Numbered from the stretch's first letter, positions 33,130 through 43,249 are shown. The stretch: DNA of 64,000 nucleotides from Echiichthys vipera (GCA_963691815.1 OY829665.1:26629906-26693905), one strand, 5' to 3'. Translations and numbers: made by a program. Notes: a model not told the origin generated them from the sequence alone.

Positions 33130-34110
33130 ACCCTATCAGCCCACAGTTCTGTGGCAGCTACAGCCCGGTCTCACTTTTAAACGTAGATTGTAAGATCCTA
33201 GCTAAGGTCCTCACCCTCTGCCTCCAAAGTGTGACGTCATCAATAATTTTGCTAGACCAGACAGGCTTCAACACTAGAAGGCTGCTCAACATCATATTCT
33301 CACCTGGATTGGACGCTGCTGAGGTCGTAGAGGCGTTAGATCCAGAGAAAGCCTTCGACTGGGTAAAGGCGGGCTTTCTATTTTTCATTTTGGAGAAATT
33401 TGGCTCTGATTCTAATTTTATGTCTTTGGTTAAATTTTCTGTATGTAACCCCCTCTGCATCTGTAAACGGTGTCCGTTAAGCATATTTCCCCGTCAAACG
33501 TGAGAGCAGGGCTCTCCGCTCTCACCCTTGTTGTTCACTATAGCCATCGAACCATTAGCCATCTGGCTTAGAAACCAGAATGAGTTTGAAGGCATCGCTC
33601 ATTCTGGTCAAGTCCACAAGCTTTTCTTATATGCCAATGACCTTCTCTTATTTATTTCAAATCCCACATCCTCCCTACCCCCAGTTTTGTCAATCCTGGA
33701 TCAGTTTGGGCACCTATCAGGGTATAAGTTGAATATTCAAAAGAGTGACTTATTTTTTGTCAACAACTTGGCGAGATCAATCCCACGATCCATTTTTCCC
33801 TTTAAAACAGCTGATGAGGGGTTTAAATATTTTGGGGTGTTTATCACCAGCTCCTTCAGGGACCTTTTTCAAAAGAACTTCCAGCCGTTATTAGATAAAT
33901 GCAAGTCCAGCTTGTCTAGATGGGCAGGCCTTCCCCTGTATTTGGCAGAATAAACAAGCTTGTATCAAAAAAAAAAATTCTTCAACTCCCTAAACCTGAA
34001 GGAGGACTAGCACTTCCTAATTTACGCCACTTTTTCTGGGACATAAATAAACTTTCATATTGGTCCGTGATGGAGTCGCAGACTCCTACCCGCCCTGGGC
34101 TCTGTTAGAT
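33130..34110 (+). pseudogene. L1-type reverse transcriptase fragment
   Basis: Plus frames: CGSYSPVSLLNVDCKILAKV, LDQTGF, then motif A as ALDPEKAFDWV (33336-33370), motif B CPLSIFPRQ region then SPLLFTIAIEPLAIWLR (33520-33560), motif C as YANDLLLFIS (near 33630, the first of the two catalytic aspartates replaced by Asn), and SGYKLNIQKSDL. A stop at 33503 and later frameshifts split the protein. Inactive by several defects. Confidence 0.8.
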
Positions 34111-34200
34111 CCTGCGTATTTACCCCTGTTCAGGTGGTCACTGTCTCACTCTCCGTTCAAAGGGTTGGAGTCCTCAGTGGCTTTACTGCTGTTTAACGCT

Positions 34201-34861
34201 TAAAGGATAACTGATTAAGCGGGTGATTAAACATATTAAACACAATATGCTGAGCTGAGGTGAAGAGTCCATTAATCATTTTGTAGGACAAGAGAAGGAG
34301 GGGGAAAATAGCCGGGCCAAGCTATTCCCCCCTATTCTTCCAAAACAATGAAAATTGAAGAAAAACAGTGATCTTATCCAAAATCCACAAAGTTTCTCAC
34401 AAAGTCAACAACAAGAAAACTCAGCTAGTCTGAATTGAAATCCACAACTGTTAGGAAATGGTAAATCCTCACTTCTTAAGAAATCTTCTTATAATTCCAG
34501 TTGCAGAATCTTTTAACTAAAGTCCCTTCAAAAGCTTGCTCACTCCGTCCCATTTCAAACTGCAAAATCCCTAGACAATCCCTCTGTGGCCTGCACAGAT
34601 AAGAAGTCACATCTTGGCTCGAAGATCCTCAAGGGTGGAAGAACTATGAACAGCCTTAGCCCTAAACTTTTATACAGGACATCGTCGTCATGTTTTATGT
34701 AGCCTAGTATGAACACTTTTACATAATTCTGGGAGTGTTATACAGCTGTTTATAATAATTGATGAATATTTATATGTGCTGTTCCACAGCTTCATATCCC
34801 TGCTACTTTCCACATACAGTTTCACTTCGCCCATTCTATCTTTAGCCATGTGTTGCTCAAT
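34201..34861. other. No gene recognised
   Basis: AT-rich sequence with no recognised repeat. It might include the end of the ERV (3' side on the minus strand), but no LTR could be delimited. Confidence 0.35.
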
Positions 34862-34869
34862 TACACACA

Positions 34870-34959
<90 letters not shown>
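34862..34959. repeat. (CA)n microsatellite
   Basis: About 45 CA units, almost perfect. Confidence 0.97.
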
Positions 34960-34963
<4 letters not shown>

Positions 34964-35514
34964 ACATCTTGTGGTTTACTACTACCTTTTCTAACAGAGA
35001 GTTTCCATTCTTCATGATTAAACTTTATCATGTTATCACATAAAAACATAATCAACTTTTAACATCAAATCGTTTCAAAGAATCAATACACAGGTGATTC
35101 CATGAACCTACATAATTCTGTTTTACTGTGTTTATCTCCTTGTACAAGAGAAATCGGCTTTTAAACCAACCAAACAGGTTCAACTTTTTGCTGGTCTTCT
35201 CTTGGAGCATGTAACTTTCACACACACTTCTCTACTCTTTCTGTTACGATATTTAACTTTAAAAAACTTAGTGATAAATTATTGATTCAATATCATATGG
35301 CAGCTTTAATTATCCTTTATTGGTTACATACTTTTGTGTGCTCATCATTGGAAATTACCCTGTTCTCCTGTTGCTATGAAGAATATTTATTGGGTCATGT
35401 GTCTTGGTTACATCATTTAAGACACAGTGCTGGCTTTAAGCAGATGAAAGATGTCAACTTATTTTGACACCCCCTTCTTGAGGTCACTCACTGCACAATG
35501 CCTTGTTTTGATTA
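34960..35514. other. No gene recognised
   Basis: AT-rich; two TTTATT motifs near 35316 and 35385 would be poly(A) signals on the minus strand, in a place compatible with an ERV 3' end, but nothing else supports that. Confidence 0.35.
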
Positions 35515-36120
35515 CTAATTATAATCGATTATTATAATGCTGTTACTGGGCTCAGGTGTGATAGGTGACACCGCCAAAGGATATTCAATCACATGTACTT
35601 CATCCATGCACGGGGTATCTGCCCTTTCTGACGCTTCAGCCTCCATCACTGCTTCCTGGTCCCTTACGTTGTCTGCACCTTCTTCCAACTTGTGCAGGTG
35701 CTCCATCTTGTCCTCAATTTCAGCTGCCACCATGGAGAGGGTATTCTGCACCGATGGTGGTTCGTCCATAGATATGGAAGGGAGGCTGGTGGAATGCTCA
35801 ACTGCTGGGTGGTCACCTTCATTCTCCCCTGCATCACCTTTGCACCTGATCTCCGCTGGTACCCCTGTGTCAGTCTCGACTAGTTCCGTCGGTCCTTTCT
35901 TGCAGTACAACATCATGCACTAGGTCTGGGAGCCCGACTCTCTCTTTGGGTGCCGTGGGGAGTGTTGGATCATTTCTCCTTGCGCTGGCAGTTGTGGCCC
36001 AATTACCACAAATCTCCCAGCCATGAGGTGCAGGGTGAAGACTCTCTCGCCCTCAGAGTAGACCCACATCCTGGCAAAAGTTCTGTAGTAAACCCCCTCC
36101 TGGAAGTTCACATGTCGCAA
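35515..36120 (-). pseudogene. Unrecognised ORF downstream of ERV env, one in-frame stop
   Basis: A minus-strand frame of about 200 codons with a single TAG at 35922-35920. It opens after a TGA stop at about 36130 with no upstream ATG; an ATG at 35916 starts the last 133 codons. The C-terminal part is acidic and contains a helix-like stretch (SMVAAEIEDKMEHLHKLEEG) and ends SIIIIDYN. No domain is recognised. Removing the PLE at 36376-39236 brings it about 0.5 kb downstream of the last env-side ORF of the ERV, so it may be an ERV accessory-type gene; a host or repeat origin is equally open. Confidence 0.35.
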
Positions 36121-36375
36121 TCTCTTTTGTCAGTGTGCTGGCAATCGTCTTGGCCATGGATTCCAGTTCCACAACTGTCCGAATGGCACAGTTTGGCACA
36201 GGAGGCATCCCTGATGCACAGTATTTCTTTTGCTAGATGAACTGGAAAATGGCTTGTGTAGCAATTAGGACATCATGCGGTCAAACAAACATCACTCAGC
36301 ATCTTTCCACAGTAGATGCAGGTCGCCTTACCTATGACATAGCAACTCAAAGTCTTATTAAGTAAGTAAATATAG
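36121..36375. other. No gene recognised; ends in the PLE target duplication
   Basis: On the minus strand another frame (VVELESMAKTIASTLTKEI) is open for some 45 codons around 36100-36200. The last 13 bases (36363-36375, TAAGTAAATATAG) are the left target-site duplication of the PLE. Confidence 0.5.
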
Positions 36376-36460
36376 GCCTGTGAATGTTCTCATTTGTCCA
36401 GGTCATCGTTATCCCCATAGCAATTTCAGTCAAAAGCAACTAGACTTGGTTATTTGTTTA

Positions 36461-36505
36461 GGAAGACGTTTCACCCCTCATCCAAGAGGCTTCCTCAGTT
36501 CATGT
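36461..36505 (-). ncRNA. Hammerhead-ribozyme-like core, left pseudo-LTR
   Basis: Minus strand: CTGAGGA (36498-36492), hairpin GCCTCTTGGATGAGGGG, then GAAA (36472-36469). This fits the CUGANGA...GAAA hammerhead core around stem II. It is the inverted copy of the motif at 39150-39195. Cleavage triplet not identified. Confidence 0.45.
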
Positions 36506-36899
36506 ATGCAATCGACCAGGTTGGGACTGGTCCAACTATCTGGTATGGAGATCCAGGTATTTAACCTTTCACAAGGCCGATGATGTAACTGGAACCCTTT
36601 GTACTCCAAGTGCCAACGACCGTTGTTACAGTGACAGTCGTGGGTGGGTGAGTGGTGGGAAGTAGGTTTAGACTTCGTTAGTGCTCTATTGAGTCTTAAC
36701 GACAGTCGTTGGAGTCACAGGAGGCCATTTGTGAACAGTTGTTCTTTGAGGGCAGCATTGTAAATTGGAGATAAATGGTGTCTCAGACCTCCTCTGTTTA
36801 GCAATGGTTTCTCTACTTTTGCATAGATGGCTTCTTTTACTCATCTTTCAAACCATGTCCTATCTGTCCAGGATGTGGACATTGTTGTCATAAAAATAG

Positions 36900-37229
36900 T
36901 GGACTTTCTCCTTGATGTAAGTGGACAGCAGAGTTTAGGCCTGAGGAGTTAGCTCACCTGTGTTGGGCCATGCATTTATGTATGAATGTTTTGTTTCTCC
37001 AATGTAGAGATCTTAGCATTCCTTAGTTGCATTGGACAGCATAAACCAGATTGCTTTTGTGGGTGTGTGGTGTTCTGTCCTTGGGATGTACTAGTCTCTG
37101 TTTGAGTGTGTTACTGGGTTTGAAATACACAGGGATGCAATGTTTGTTGAAGATCCTCCTGAGTTTCTCTGATACCCCAGTCACATACAGAATGACCATG
37201 TTGTTTCTCTTGTTTTCTTTTTCAACCAT
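36900..37229 (-). pseudogene. PLE C-terminus with GIY-YIG endonuclease
   Basis: The minus frame KSNLVYAVQCN is followed, after a TAA stop and a frame change, by DLYIGETKHS: VYAVQC and LYIGET are the two strands of the GIY-YIG nuclease core found at the C-terminus of PLE proteins, where it nicks target DNA. Later residues (NTGELTPQA, then further frames) are shifted. Confidence 0.8.
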
Positions 37230-38400
37230 TTTTTGTTTTCTTTATGGAAGCAGCTGCCATTTTCCCAAAGGTCCAGGCGGGGTAACCACAAGTTGTGAGG
37301 GCGCCTCTCATGTGCTTGCGTTCTTCCCCTTGGGCCTGTGAGCTGGTGGGTACGTTATCAGCTCTGTGTTGAAGTGTTCTGATAACTCCGAGCTTGTGTT
37401 CCAGGGGGTGGTGGGAGTTAAACAGTAGATATTGCTCTGTGTGAGAGGGTTTTCTGTATACCGGAATGTGGAGGCTCCTGTCATTCTTCACATGGGCGTC
37501 GCAGTCTAAGAAAGGCAAACTGTTGTCCTTGACTTCTTCTCTGGTGAACTTGATGTTTCTTTCCACTGAGTTTATATGTTCGGTAAAAGCCTGTGTGTCG
37601 TCCACATATCTGAACCAATGGCTCGGGGTTACTGCTTTGAAGGAGTTCAAAGCCTTGTCCTCTACCTCCTCCATGTATAGATTTGCCACAATAGGGGATA
37701 CTTGTGAACCCATGGCACAGCCGTGTTTCTGTCTGTAAAAGGTGCCATTAAACTGGAAATATGAGGTGTTCAGGCAAATATCCAGAAGTTGGCAAATGTG
37801 GTCTAGTTTGAGATTTGTTCAGTTGTGTAAGGAGTTGTCCTGTGTGAGCTGCTCTTTTACTGTGGCCAGAGCCTCCATGGTTGGAATACAGGTGAATAAG
37901 GAAGTGACGTCGTAGGATACCATGGTTTCATCTGGATCCATTTTTAAGTCTGACTTTGTTCGCAAAGTCTGTGGAGTTTTGGATGTGGTGTGGGGTGTTG
38001 CCCAACAGAGGTGCCAAGATATTGGCTGTAAGCTTGGCAATGTTGTAAGTGACCGAGTTTATGCCGCTGACAATGGGCCTGAGCGGGACCCCTTCTTTAT
38101 GGATTTTTGGGAGTCCATATAAGCAGGGGGTCGAGTCCTGGGGATAGAGCCTGTAATATTGTGATTTGTCAATGACCCCTTCTTTTTGTAGTTGCTGTAG
38201 ACACTCCGCATGCAGGGTCTCGTTTCAGAGTTTCATAAGTGTTATAGTCACTAAGTAGTGCAGAGATCTTTGCCTGGTAATCAGTTGTATTGAGAACAAC
38301 TGTGCATCTACCCTTGTCTGCTGGAAGGATTGTGATGTTGTAGTCTTTGCTCAAAGCTGTTACTGCTTTTTCTCTCCTCAATGGTGAGGTTGGATGGGGG
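37222..38400 (-). pseudogene. PLE reverse transcriptase
   Basis: In order on the minus strand: a segment KDYNITILPADKGRCTVVLN (38380-38300, RT motif 1 region of PLEs), motif A MVSYDVTSLFTCIPT (about 37925-37870), MGSQVSPIVANLYMEEVE (motif B, 37713-37660), motif C RYVDDTQAF (about 37620-37590) and a C-terminal SLPFLDCDAHVKNDRSLHI, VYRKPSHTEQYLLFNSHHP block. All three conserved RT motifs keep their aspartates, but at least three frameshifts or stops break the ORF. Confidence 0.88.
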
Positions 38401-38438
38401 GACCTTAGCTTGGGACAACGCTGCTCACACTTTTAACC

Positions 38439-39065
38439 TTAGCTGTTGTTTTTCTTTATAGCAGATTCTGTAGCTGTAATTAATTCCACTATGGGTAACT
38501 CTTTTTGTGTCCTGGCAAAGTTTAAGCCCTTGGCAAAGACCTCCTTCTCTGGGTGGGGTAAGATCTCTGATCTCTTCTTAACCCATCTTTTATGTGTTTC
38601 TTTCTGTGCTGGAATGTCAGTTTTTTGCCTCCAAGTGAGTATTCCTGTGTTTTTGCCAATATTCCGGGATTGTGAATTGTAAAATTTCTTTGTTTGTCTT
38701 TCTTCCATGATAGAAAAAGGTAAGCTTGATGTCAGTTGATGTAGTGAGAGATCTGCTTTCTCTTTAAGCCCTTCAATAGTGAAATTGACCTGTCTTATTC
38801 GCTCACTGAGGAGTTGGTTTCGAGCCTTTTCTATGGTTTTCTCCACTCTATGCCCTCTCATAGTGAAATCCAAGCATAGGCTAGTTGGTGTAAGCCTTTG
38901 TTGTTTGCATCTCAGACTAAACCGTAGGTGGTTCCTGTAATCTGCAATTTTCCGAGCCAACCTTTCAAGTTCCCGCCCCAAATTTGTGTGCACCTGCTTC
39001 CCACCAACGACTGTCACTCTAACGACGGTCGTTTGCACTTGGAGCACAAAGGGTTTCAGTGACAT
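38439..39065 (-). pseudogene. PLE protein N-terminal region
   Basis: A 208-residue minus-strand open frame rich in Arg, Lys and Gln, with RELERLARKIADYRNHLRFS and FTRMRGHRVEKTIEKARNQL-like helices. It lies between the right pseudo-LTR and the RT, where PLE proteins have a helical N-terminus. Function in the family is not well defined. The frame is open through to 38439, so this is the best-kept part of the element. Confidence 0.6.
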
Positions 39066-39144
39066 CGTCGGCCTTGTGAAAGATTAAATACCTGGCCCTC
39101 CACTCCAGATAGTTGAGTCAGTCCACGCCTGTTCAGTTGCGTAC

Positions 39145-39195
39145 ATGAACTGAGGAAGCCTCTTGGATGAGAGGTGAAACGTCTTCCTAGACAAA
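39145..39195 (+). ncRNA. Hammerhead-ribozyme-like core, right pseudo-LTR
   Basis: CTGAGGA (39150-39156), then CCTCTT pairing with GAGAGG across a GGAT loop, then GAAA (39176-39179) and GTCTTCCTAGAC, which could fold as a 4-bp stem III. The C-U-G-A-N-G-A and G-A-A-A core spacing around stem II is as in hammerheads. A UH cleavage site is not clear (AAATAA follows). Confidence 0.5.
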
Positions 39196-39433
39196 TAACC
39201 AAGTCCAGTTGCTTTTGACTGAAATTGCTTTGGGGATAAGTAAATATAGCAAAAGCAAGTCGAGATCCGTCATATGTAGAATCTTTAGCCCCTATTCCTC
39301 GAGCGCCTTTGAGCAAATTATTCCAGCCAGGGGGATTGCAGATTAATCAGCGGTGTTCTGGACTGGAAGAAGTATTCCTTCTTGGGAAGCAGGCAGCATA
39401 AGGTCATAAACCAAAACCACCTTGATTAGTTGT

Positions 39434-39751
39434 TCAATCAGGCTCAACCAACACAAGATGGAGAGTATTGCGCCAACTGTGAGCAGCCAACGCCTTCTTC
39501 CTCTTTCTTGTAGGGCCTTTGACTATGTACCCCAGTGTGGCAACGACCAATAGCCCCTCGCACACAACACTAGCAATCTTCAGGGCTTTGTGGAAAACTG
39601 CTACTATATTCAGGATCATCCAGAACACGATAAAGGAACCCCGATAGAGTCCCGGGTGATCAGTGGTCAAGGTCAGGTGGCCCATCATGTAGACACAAAC
39701 AGAGACACCACTGGATCCTATATATTCTAACATATGTTGTTGATAAGACAC
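39434..39751 (-). pseudogene. Unrecognised membrane-type ORF downstream of ERV env
   Basis: A 105-codon minus-strand frame that opens at GTG or the internal ATG 39733. It has two hydrophobic stretches (one around GSFIVFWMILNIVAVF, the other around VVCEGLLVVATLGYIV) followed by a basic PTRKRKK segment, so a two-pass membrane protein or a diverged end of env. No family is recognised. It lies 300 bases downstream of the env stop at 40085 and behind a TATA box. Confidence 0.3.
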
Positions 39752-39863
39752 TTAGCACAGCCTTGGAGCAGGGCCATAATTCTCAAAGGCTGATCTGGAG
39801 ACCATCTTCCAGTACAGCAGTAGAGAAGCCACAGAGTCAGAAAAACGATTAACTCTACTTCGC

Positions 39864-39911
39864 TTACTTGAAGAGAGCCATCACTTCTTCAGTATATGTG
39901 TTGTTGGTCAT
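39864..39911 (-). CDS. 16-codon reading frame ending at a splice-donor-like site
   Basis: ATG at 39911 opens a 15-residue frame; its TAA overlaps GTAAGC (39867-39862), a good splice donor. It starts 75 bases downstream of a TATA box. This would fit a first coding exon spliced to a downstream frame, but no acceptor was assigned. Confidence 0.25.
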   Translation of the reverse strand: MTNNTYTEEVMALFK

Positions 39912-39978
39912 GGTTTATCTAGATTATTTCTTCGTAAGTAAAACGAACTGCAAATGGATAGGGTGTCCGTGTGCCTGG

Positions 39979-39986
39979 TTTTTATA
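39979..39986 (-). promoter_or_regulatory. TATA box downstream of ERV env
   Basis: TATAAAAA on the minus strand, with a GC-rich upstream region (CCACCTCCGGAAGAGGGAGG) and an ATG 75 bases downstream. It could be the U3 promoter of the 3' LTR or an internal promoter for genes after env. No AATAAA is found between it and 39250, which argues against a plain LTR. Confidence 0.4.
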
Positions 39987-40084
39987 TGCGAGTTGGCCCC
40001 TCCCTCTTCCGGAGGTGGGGGTTTCTTATCTTCTTCGTGGCGCAAAGTTGCCGTCCCACATGGCAGTAGGGCAGCCTTGACTCA

Positions 40085-41873
40085 CTATGGCGTGATTATC
40101 AGGCCTAGTATTATCAGCAAATAGGGCCACAATCTAGCGAATAACCCACCGATCCAGCCTCCTATCATCTCGATTCCTTCTCCAATTATCCCCGCAGTTT
40201 CTGCTATCAGGGTGTCGACTCCGTCTTTGGGGACGATTCCAGCTCTCTCGTACCACCGGCAGTCGTGCATCTCTTTGTGTGCCGCACCACACTGCATCCA
40301 ATGCTCTGCAGGGGAATGACAGGTTCCGTTGTTGTAGAGGCTGTTCCTCCCTAACTATTCGTATCCTGTGCTCTCATTACCTTCACATAGACTTCTTCTG
40401 AATGCGTGTCCTTCAGCCACCATTAGGATAGGATCTGCCAAAAACAACAATCTTGCCTAGGATCTCTTTCCTAGTTGACATTCCATGTCCCAATATGACT
40501 TTGGCGCATCAAACTCCTGGCGGAAATTATTTTCCATTCACTTTTAATCTTCTTCCAAACTGTCTGATGAGCATATGTGTCCTACTCGTCACCATAGACT
40601 GACAGGCAATAGTCAGTCCAGCCGGTAACTTCTTGGCAGTGCTGTCCGACCAGGCTAATGGTGCATGGAGTGTTGGCATTGTCACACACCATGCACCATG
40701 GTCGTGGGCTCATATACGCCACGCACTTGGCCAAATATCTTGATCTTTGGAGATATACTATATCGCAAGATACTAGTACATCGCCCAATAATTGCTAGTA
40801 TTACCATGGCATGGAAGCACCCAGTCTTTGACTTCTTGCTTTTCCAGGCCCCACCCAAGTCAAACCATCGTGTCTGTAGTACCCTTCTTTCCAGGCCTGT
40901 GGAACCCCTTTCACAGTTCCATTGTTCTTAAGTTCATTACAGTCATATAAGCCCCAGGGTGGCATTAACATTAAGTCCCTTTTGCTTTGGGAGTTTCTTG
41001 GCATACATGTTGGTCCTCTAAGGTCCCCTAAGGCCCAACCCAGTTTTCGTCTGTCCCGCCTGAAATGCCCCTCGGAAATGTTGTAGAGATGTGACCCATA
41101 CCGAGAATTCGATACCACTCCATATGCCCCCTTCTGGATGTAGAATCCTGGTTTGGTCTCTGGAGTTAATACCATACAGTGCAGGTGGTGAGTTCCCAAA
41201 GCCCAGTTCATCCTGCCTCCTTTGCTCGATCTTGAACGTTGTCAGGATGTTGTCTTGATCGCCAGCCTTCTACGGATCTAGGTAGACTCTCAGCAGCTGG
41301 GAAGTTTGGACGGCACCTAGTGGGTTACCTGGCACAGACAAGGGATGTATGGCCATGCCCACTATATCACCCAATCCAGCAGATTCGAGCTCCTCTCACC
41401 GGTCTTTACTCTGGCGTCCTCTGTCCCCGTTACTCTTGGGTTTTGAGGCATGTAGAGTGGCAGTGTTGACGGTCCAGCCTCTGGACCCATCTGAGTCGCC
41501 ACGTCTCCTGGTTCATTAGGCTTGGCTGGATGATATACTTCCGTCAACTGTCCATACGCGACCTGGAACTCTTGGAAAGGGTCCAGGAATCGGCACACCT
41601 GCCATGTCTTTGCCGACTCGACTGTCAGTAGTTTCCCAATCCGTGACTGGAGGGCACGACTGCGGCAGTAGTGGACAAACTCACCATCCCACCTGGCAGG
41701 CGCATTCCAATGGCTCCACGCGAGCATTTTGTATATCCCACTGGGTGATAATGATTAGTCTTGGTAGGAGCTTTACTCAACATAATCCACAGATGTTGGC
41801 ATGCAATACCTTTCCGGTTCCGGCGCTGTGTGAAGAGGCAGCAAGCAACAGTTGCTCTCTCTCCTTTCCGCAC
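40085..41873 (-). pseudogene. ERV env (surface and transmembrane parts), broken
   Basis: Overlapping minus-strand frames at 41873-41362, 41211-40801, 40788-40582 and 40297-40085 read as an envelope glycoprotein: cysteine- and tryptophan-rich ectodomain frames, an N-linked site (NNGT), and at the 3' end a helical segment followed by a hydrophobic anchor of about 20 residues (WPYLLIILGLII) and a stop at 40085. At least four frame changes separate the pieces. Env normally mediates entry; this copy is not functional. The assignment rests on position behind pol, composition and the anchor, not on a named motif. Confidence 0.6.
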
Positions 41874-41954
41874 TTTTTAGCTATTTTATCTTATTTTACT
41901 GTCTTTTTAATCAGTGCTTTTTCCTGTAAGTCGTCGTGCTAACCTTAGCCATCT

Positions 41955-42989
41955 ATGTTCGTTAACTTTCTTACATGTTTTTTGTCCGTTTGTCTCATTC
42001 TTGGGACTATTTTCGCCGACTGCGTCTCCGTCTGTACGCAACAATGTGGCGGCTCCATTGTTAACACCCGCAAACAGCTGTTGTCGCTAATACCAACGGC
42101 GCTGATGGCCAAAACAGAACTGAGGAGAAAGTACAGGGGATGTAAGGCTGGACGTGAACACCGGGAAAAGAAGAGGAGATATAAACCATCTCTCCCTCCC
42201 ATCACCATGGGGAACGTAAGGTTGCTGGCTAATGAGATGGACGAGCTGGCGGGCCTGGTGAAGACTCAGTGGATGTATCGTGTGAGCAGTGTGCTGTGTT
42301 TCACAGAGACCTGGCTCCACGAGGACATCCCGGACTCTAACGTAACGGTGGACGGCTTTCAGAGTGTTCGGGCGGAGAAAAGTCACCGTGAGAGTGGCAA
42401 GAGGAAAGGTGGGGGACTTGCTATTCTTATTAACAACAAGTGGTTTCATCCTGGACACGTTACTGTAAAAGAGCATGTGTGCAGCCCGGACATTGAGCTG
42501 CTTGCCGTGAGTCTTCGGCCATACTATCTGCTGAGGGAGTTTTCACACGTGATCGTCCTGGTTGTTTACATTCCTCCGACTGCAAACGCGGTACGCACGT
42601 GTGATGTCATCCACACCGTCGTCGCGGGCCTTCAGACACGGCACCCAGACGCGTTCATTGCAATATCTGGAGACTTCAACCACATCACTCTGGCTGCAAC
42701 ACTGCCCACTTTCAAGCAGTTTGTGGACTGTCCCACCAGGGAAAACAAGACACTGGACCTGCTGTATGCTAATGTTAAGGAGGCTTACAGCTCCACTGCC
42801 CTTCCTCCTCTTGGAAGATCAGACCACAACCTCATCCACCTGCAGCCCCTGTATAAGCCCCAAGTCCAGCGGCTTCCTGTGACCACCAGAACCAGGAATT
42901 GTTCTGCTGGAGCACAAACTCCAGCAGAACAATTTAAAGGACGTGTGGAGCGGCATGAGGAGCATCACTGGCTACAAACCATCTGGTAG
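41955..42989 (+). CDS. Rex1-like APE endonuclease, 344-codon open frame
   Basis: A long uninterrupted frame. After a hydrophobic/cysteine lead and a basic stretch (REHREKKRRYKPSLPPITMG) come the APE strands: MGNVRLLANEMDEL, CFTETWLHEDIPDSNVTVDG, KGGGLAILINNKWFHPGH, VIVLVVYIPPTANA, FIAISGDFNHITLAATLPTF, CPTRENKTLDLLYANVKE and GRSDHNLIHL. Asn, Glu (ETW), Asp/Asn (GDFN) and SDH of the catalytic set are all present, so the domain could be active. The last 30 residues, after TRTRN, are out of phase because of the deletion. The enzyme nicks target DNA for target-primed reverse transcription. Confidence 0.85.
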   Translation: MFVNFLTCFLSVCLILGTIFADCVSVCTQQCGGSIVNTRKQLLSLIPTALMAKTELRRKYRGCKAGREHREKKRRYKPSLPPITMGNVRLLANEMDELAGLVKTQWMYRVSSVLCFTETWLHEDIPDSNVTVDGFQSVRAEKSHRESGKRKGGGLAILINNKWFHPGHVTVKEHVCSPDIELLAVSLRPYYLLREFSHVIVLVVYIPPTANAVRTCDVIHTVVAGLQTRHPDAFIAISGDFNHITLAATLPTFKQFVDCPTRENKTLDLLYANVKEAYSSTALPPLGRSDHNLIHLQPLYKPQVQRLPVTTRTRNCSAGAQTPAEQFKGRVERHEEHHWLQTIW

Positions 42990-43249
42990 CCAGACAGTAG
43001 GAGGTGGTACTGAACGTGCCAATGAGCTGAATCTGTTCTTCAACAGATTTGACGAAAGGGCTCTGGACCCCCCCCCCCCCCACGGCTCCTCCACAACCAT
43101 CCACCTCCAAACCTCCAGCCCTGCTGATACCCCCCCTCCCCCTTAATTCCTTCCCGATTTTGCCCTACCTGTCCCCTCCCCGCGCCATCACCTCTCTCCA
43201 GCCCCACCAACACACACAGCAGACAGAGCTGTGCAGACTCCGCCCAGGC

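Larger units (their letters stand above)
29870..34200 (+). mobile_element. Tx1/L1-type LINE, copy 1 (decayed, interrupted)
   Basis: In plus orientation: ORF1 (29902-30530), endonuclease (31634-32150) and reverse transcriptase (33130-34110), in the order of an L1-group LINE. The central RT fingers and palm entry are missing. Three foreign pieces interrupt it: a Rex1 tail (30920-30985, minus), an L2 3' UTR (31013-31322, minus) and a Rex1 RT/3' UTR piece (32205-33125, minus). It ends without a recognisable 3' tail at about 34200. Confidence 0.75.
36376..39236 (-). mobile_element. Penelope-like element with inverted pseudo-LTRs and 13-bp target duplication
   Basis: Both sides carry TAAGTAAATATAG (36363-36375 and 39237-39249), a clean 13-bp target-site duplication. 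The ends are inverted copies of one block (about 36408-36625 and 39010-39236), starting TATCCCCATAGCAATTTCAG on the left and ending CTGAAATTGCTTTGGGGATA on the right: the pseudo-LTRs of PLEs. Between them, on the minus strand, lies one broken ORF with an N-terminal helical region, PLE-type RT and a GIY-YIG endonuclease. PLEs are retroelements related to telomerase. Insertion lies within sequence downstream of the ERV env. Confidence 0.9.

Noticed and set aside
34688..34954. Cys-Val repeat ORF and its Thr-His counterpart
   Set aside because: Direct translation of the (CA)n microsatellite.
35537..35923. 128-codon plus-strand ORF
   Set aside because: Opposite strand of the acidic minus-strand frame; no independent support. 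The minus frame was kept because it continues across a single stop and fits the ERV direction, though neither has a known domain.
39860..40085. Reading the TATA box as the U3 promoter of a normal 3' LTR
   Set aside because: Not excluded, but no AATAAA or CA end could be placed downstream and no second LTR copy is available, so no LTR was annotated.
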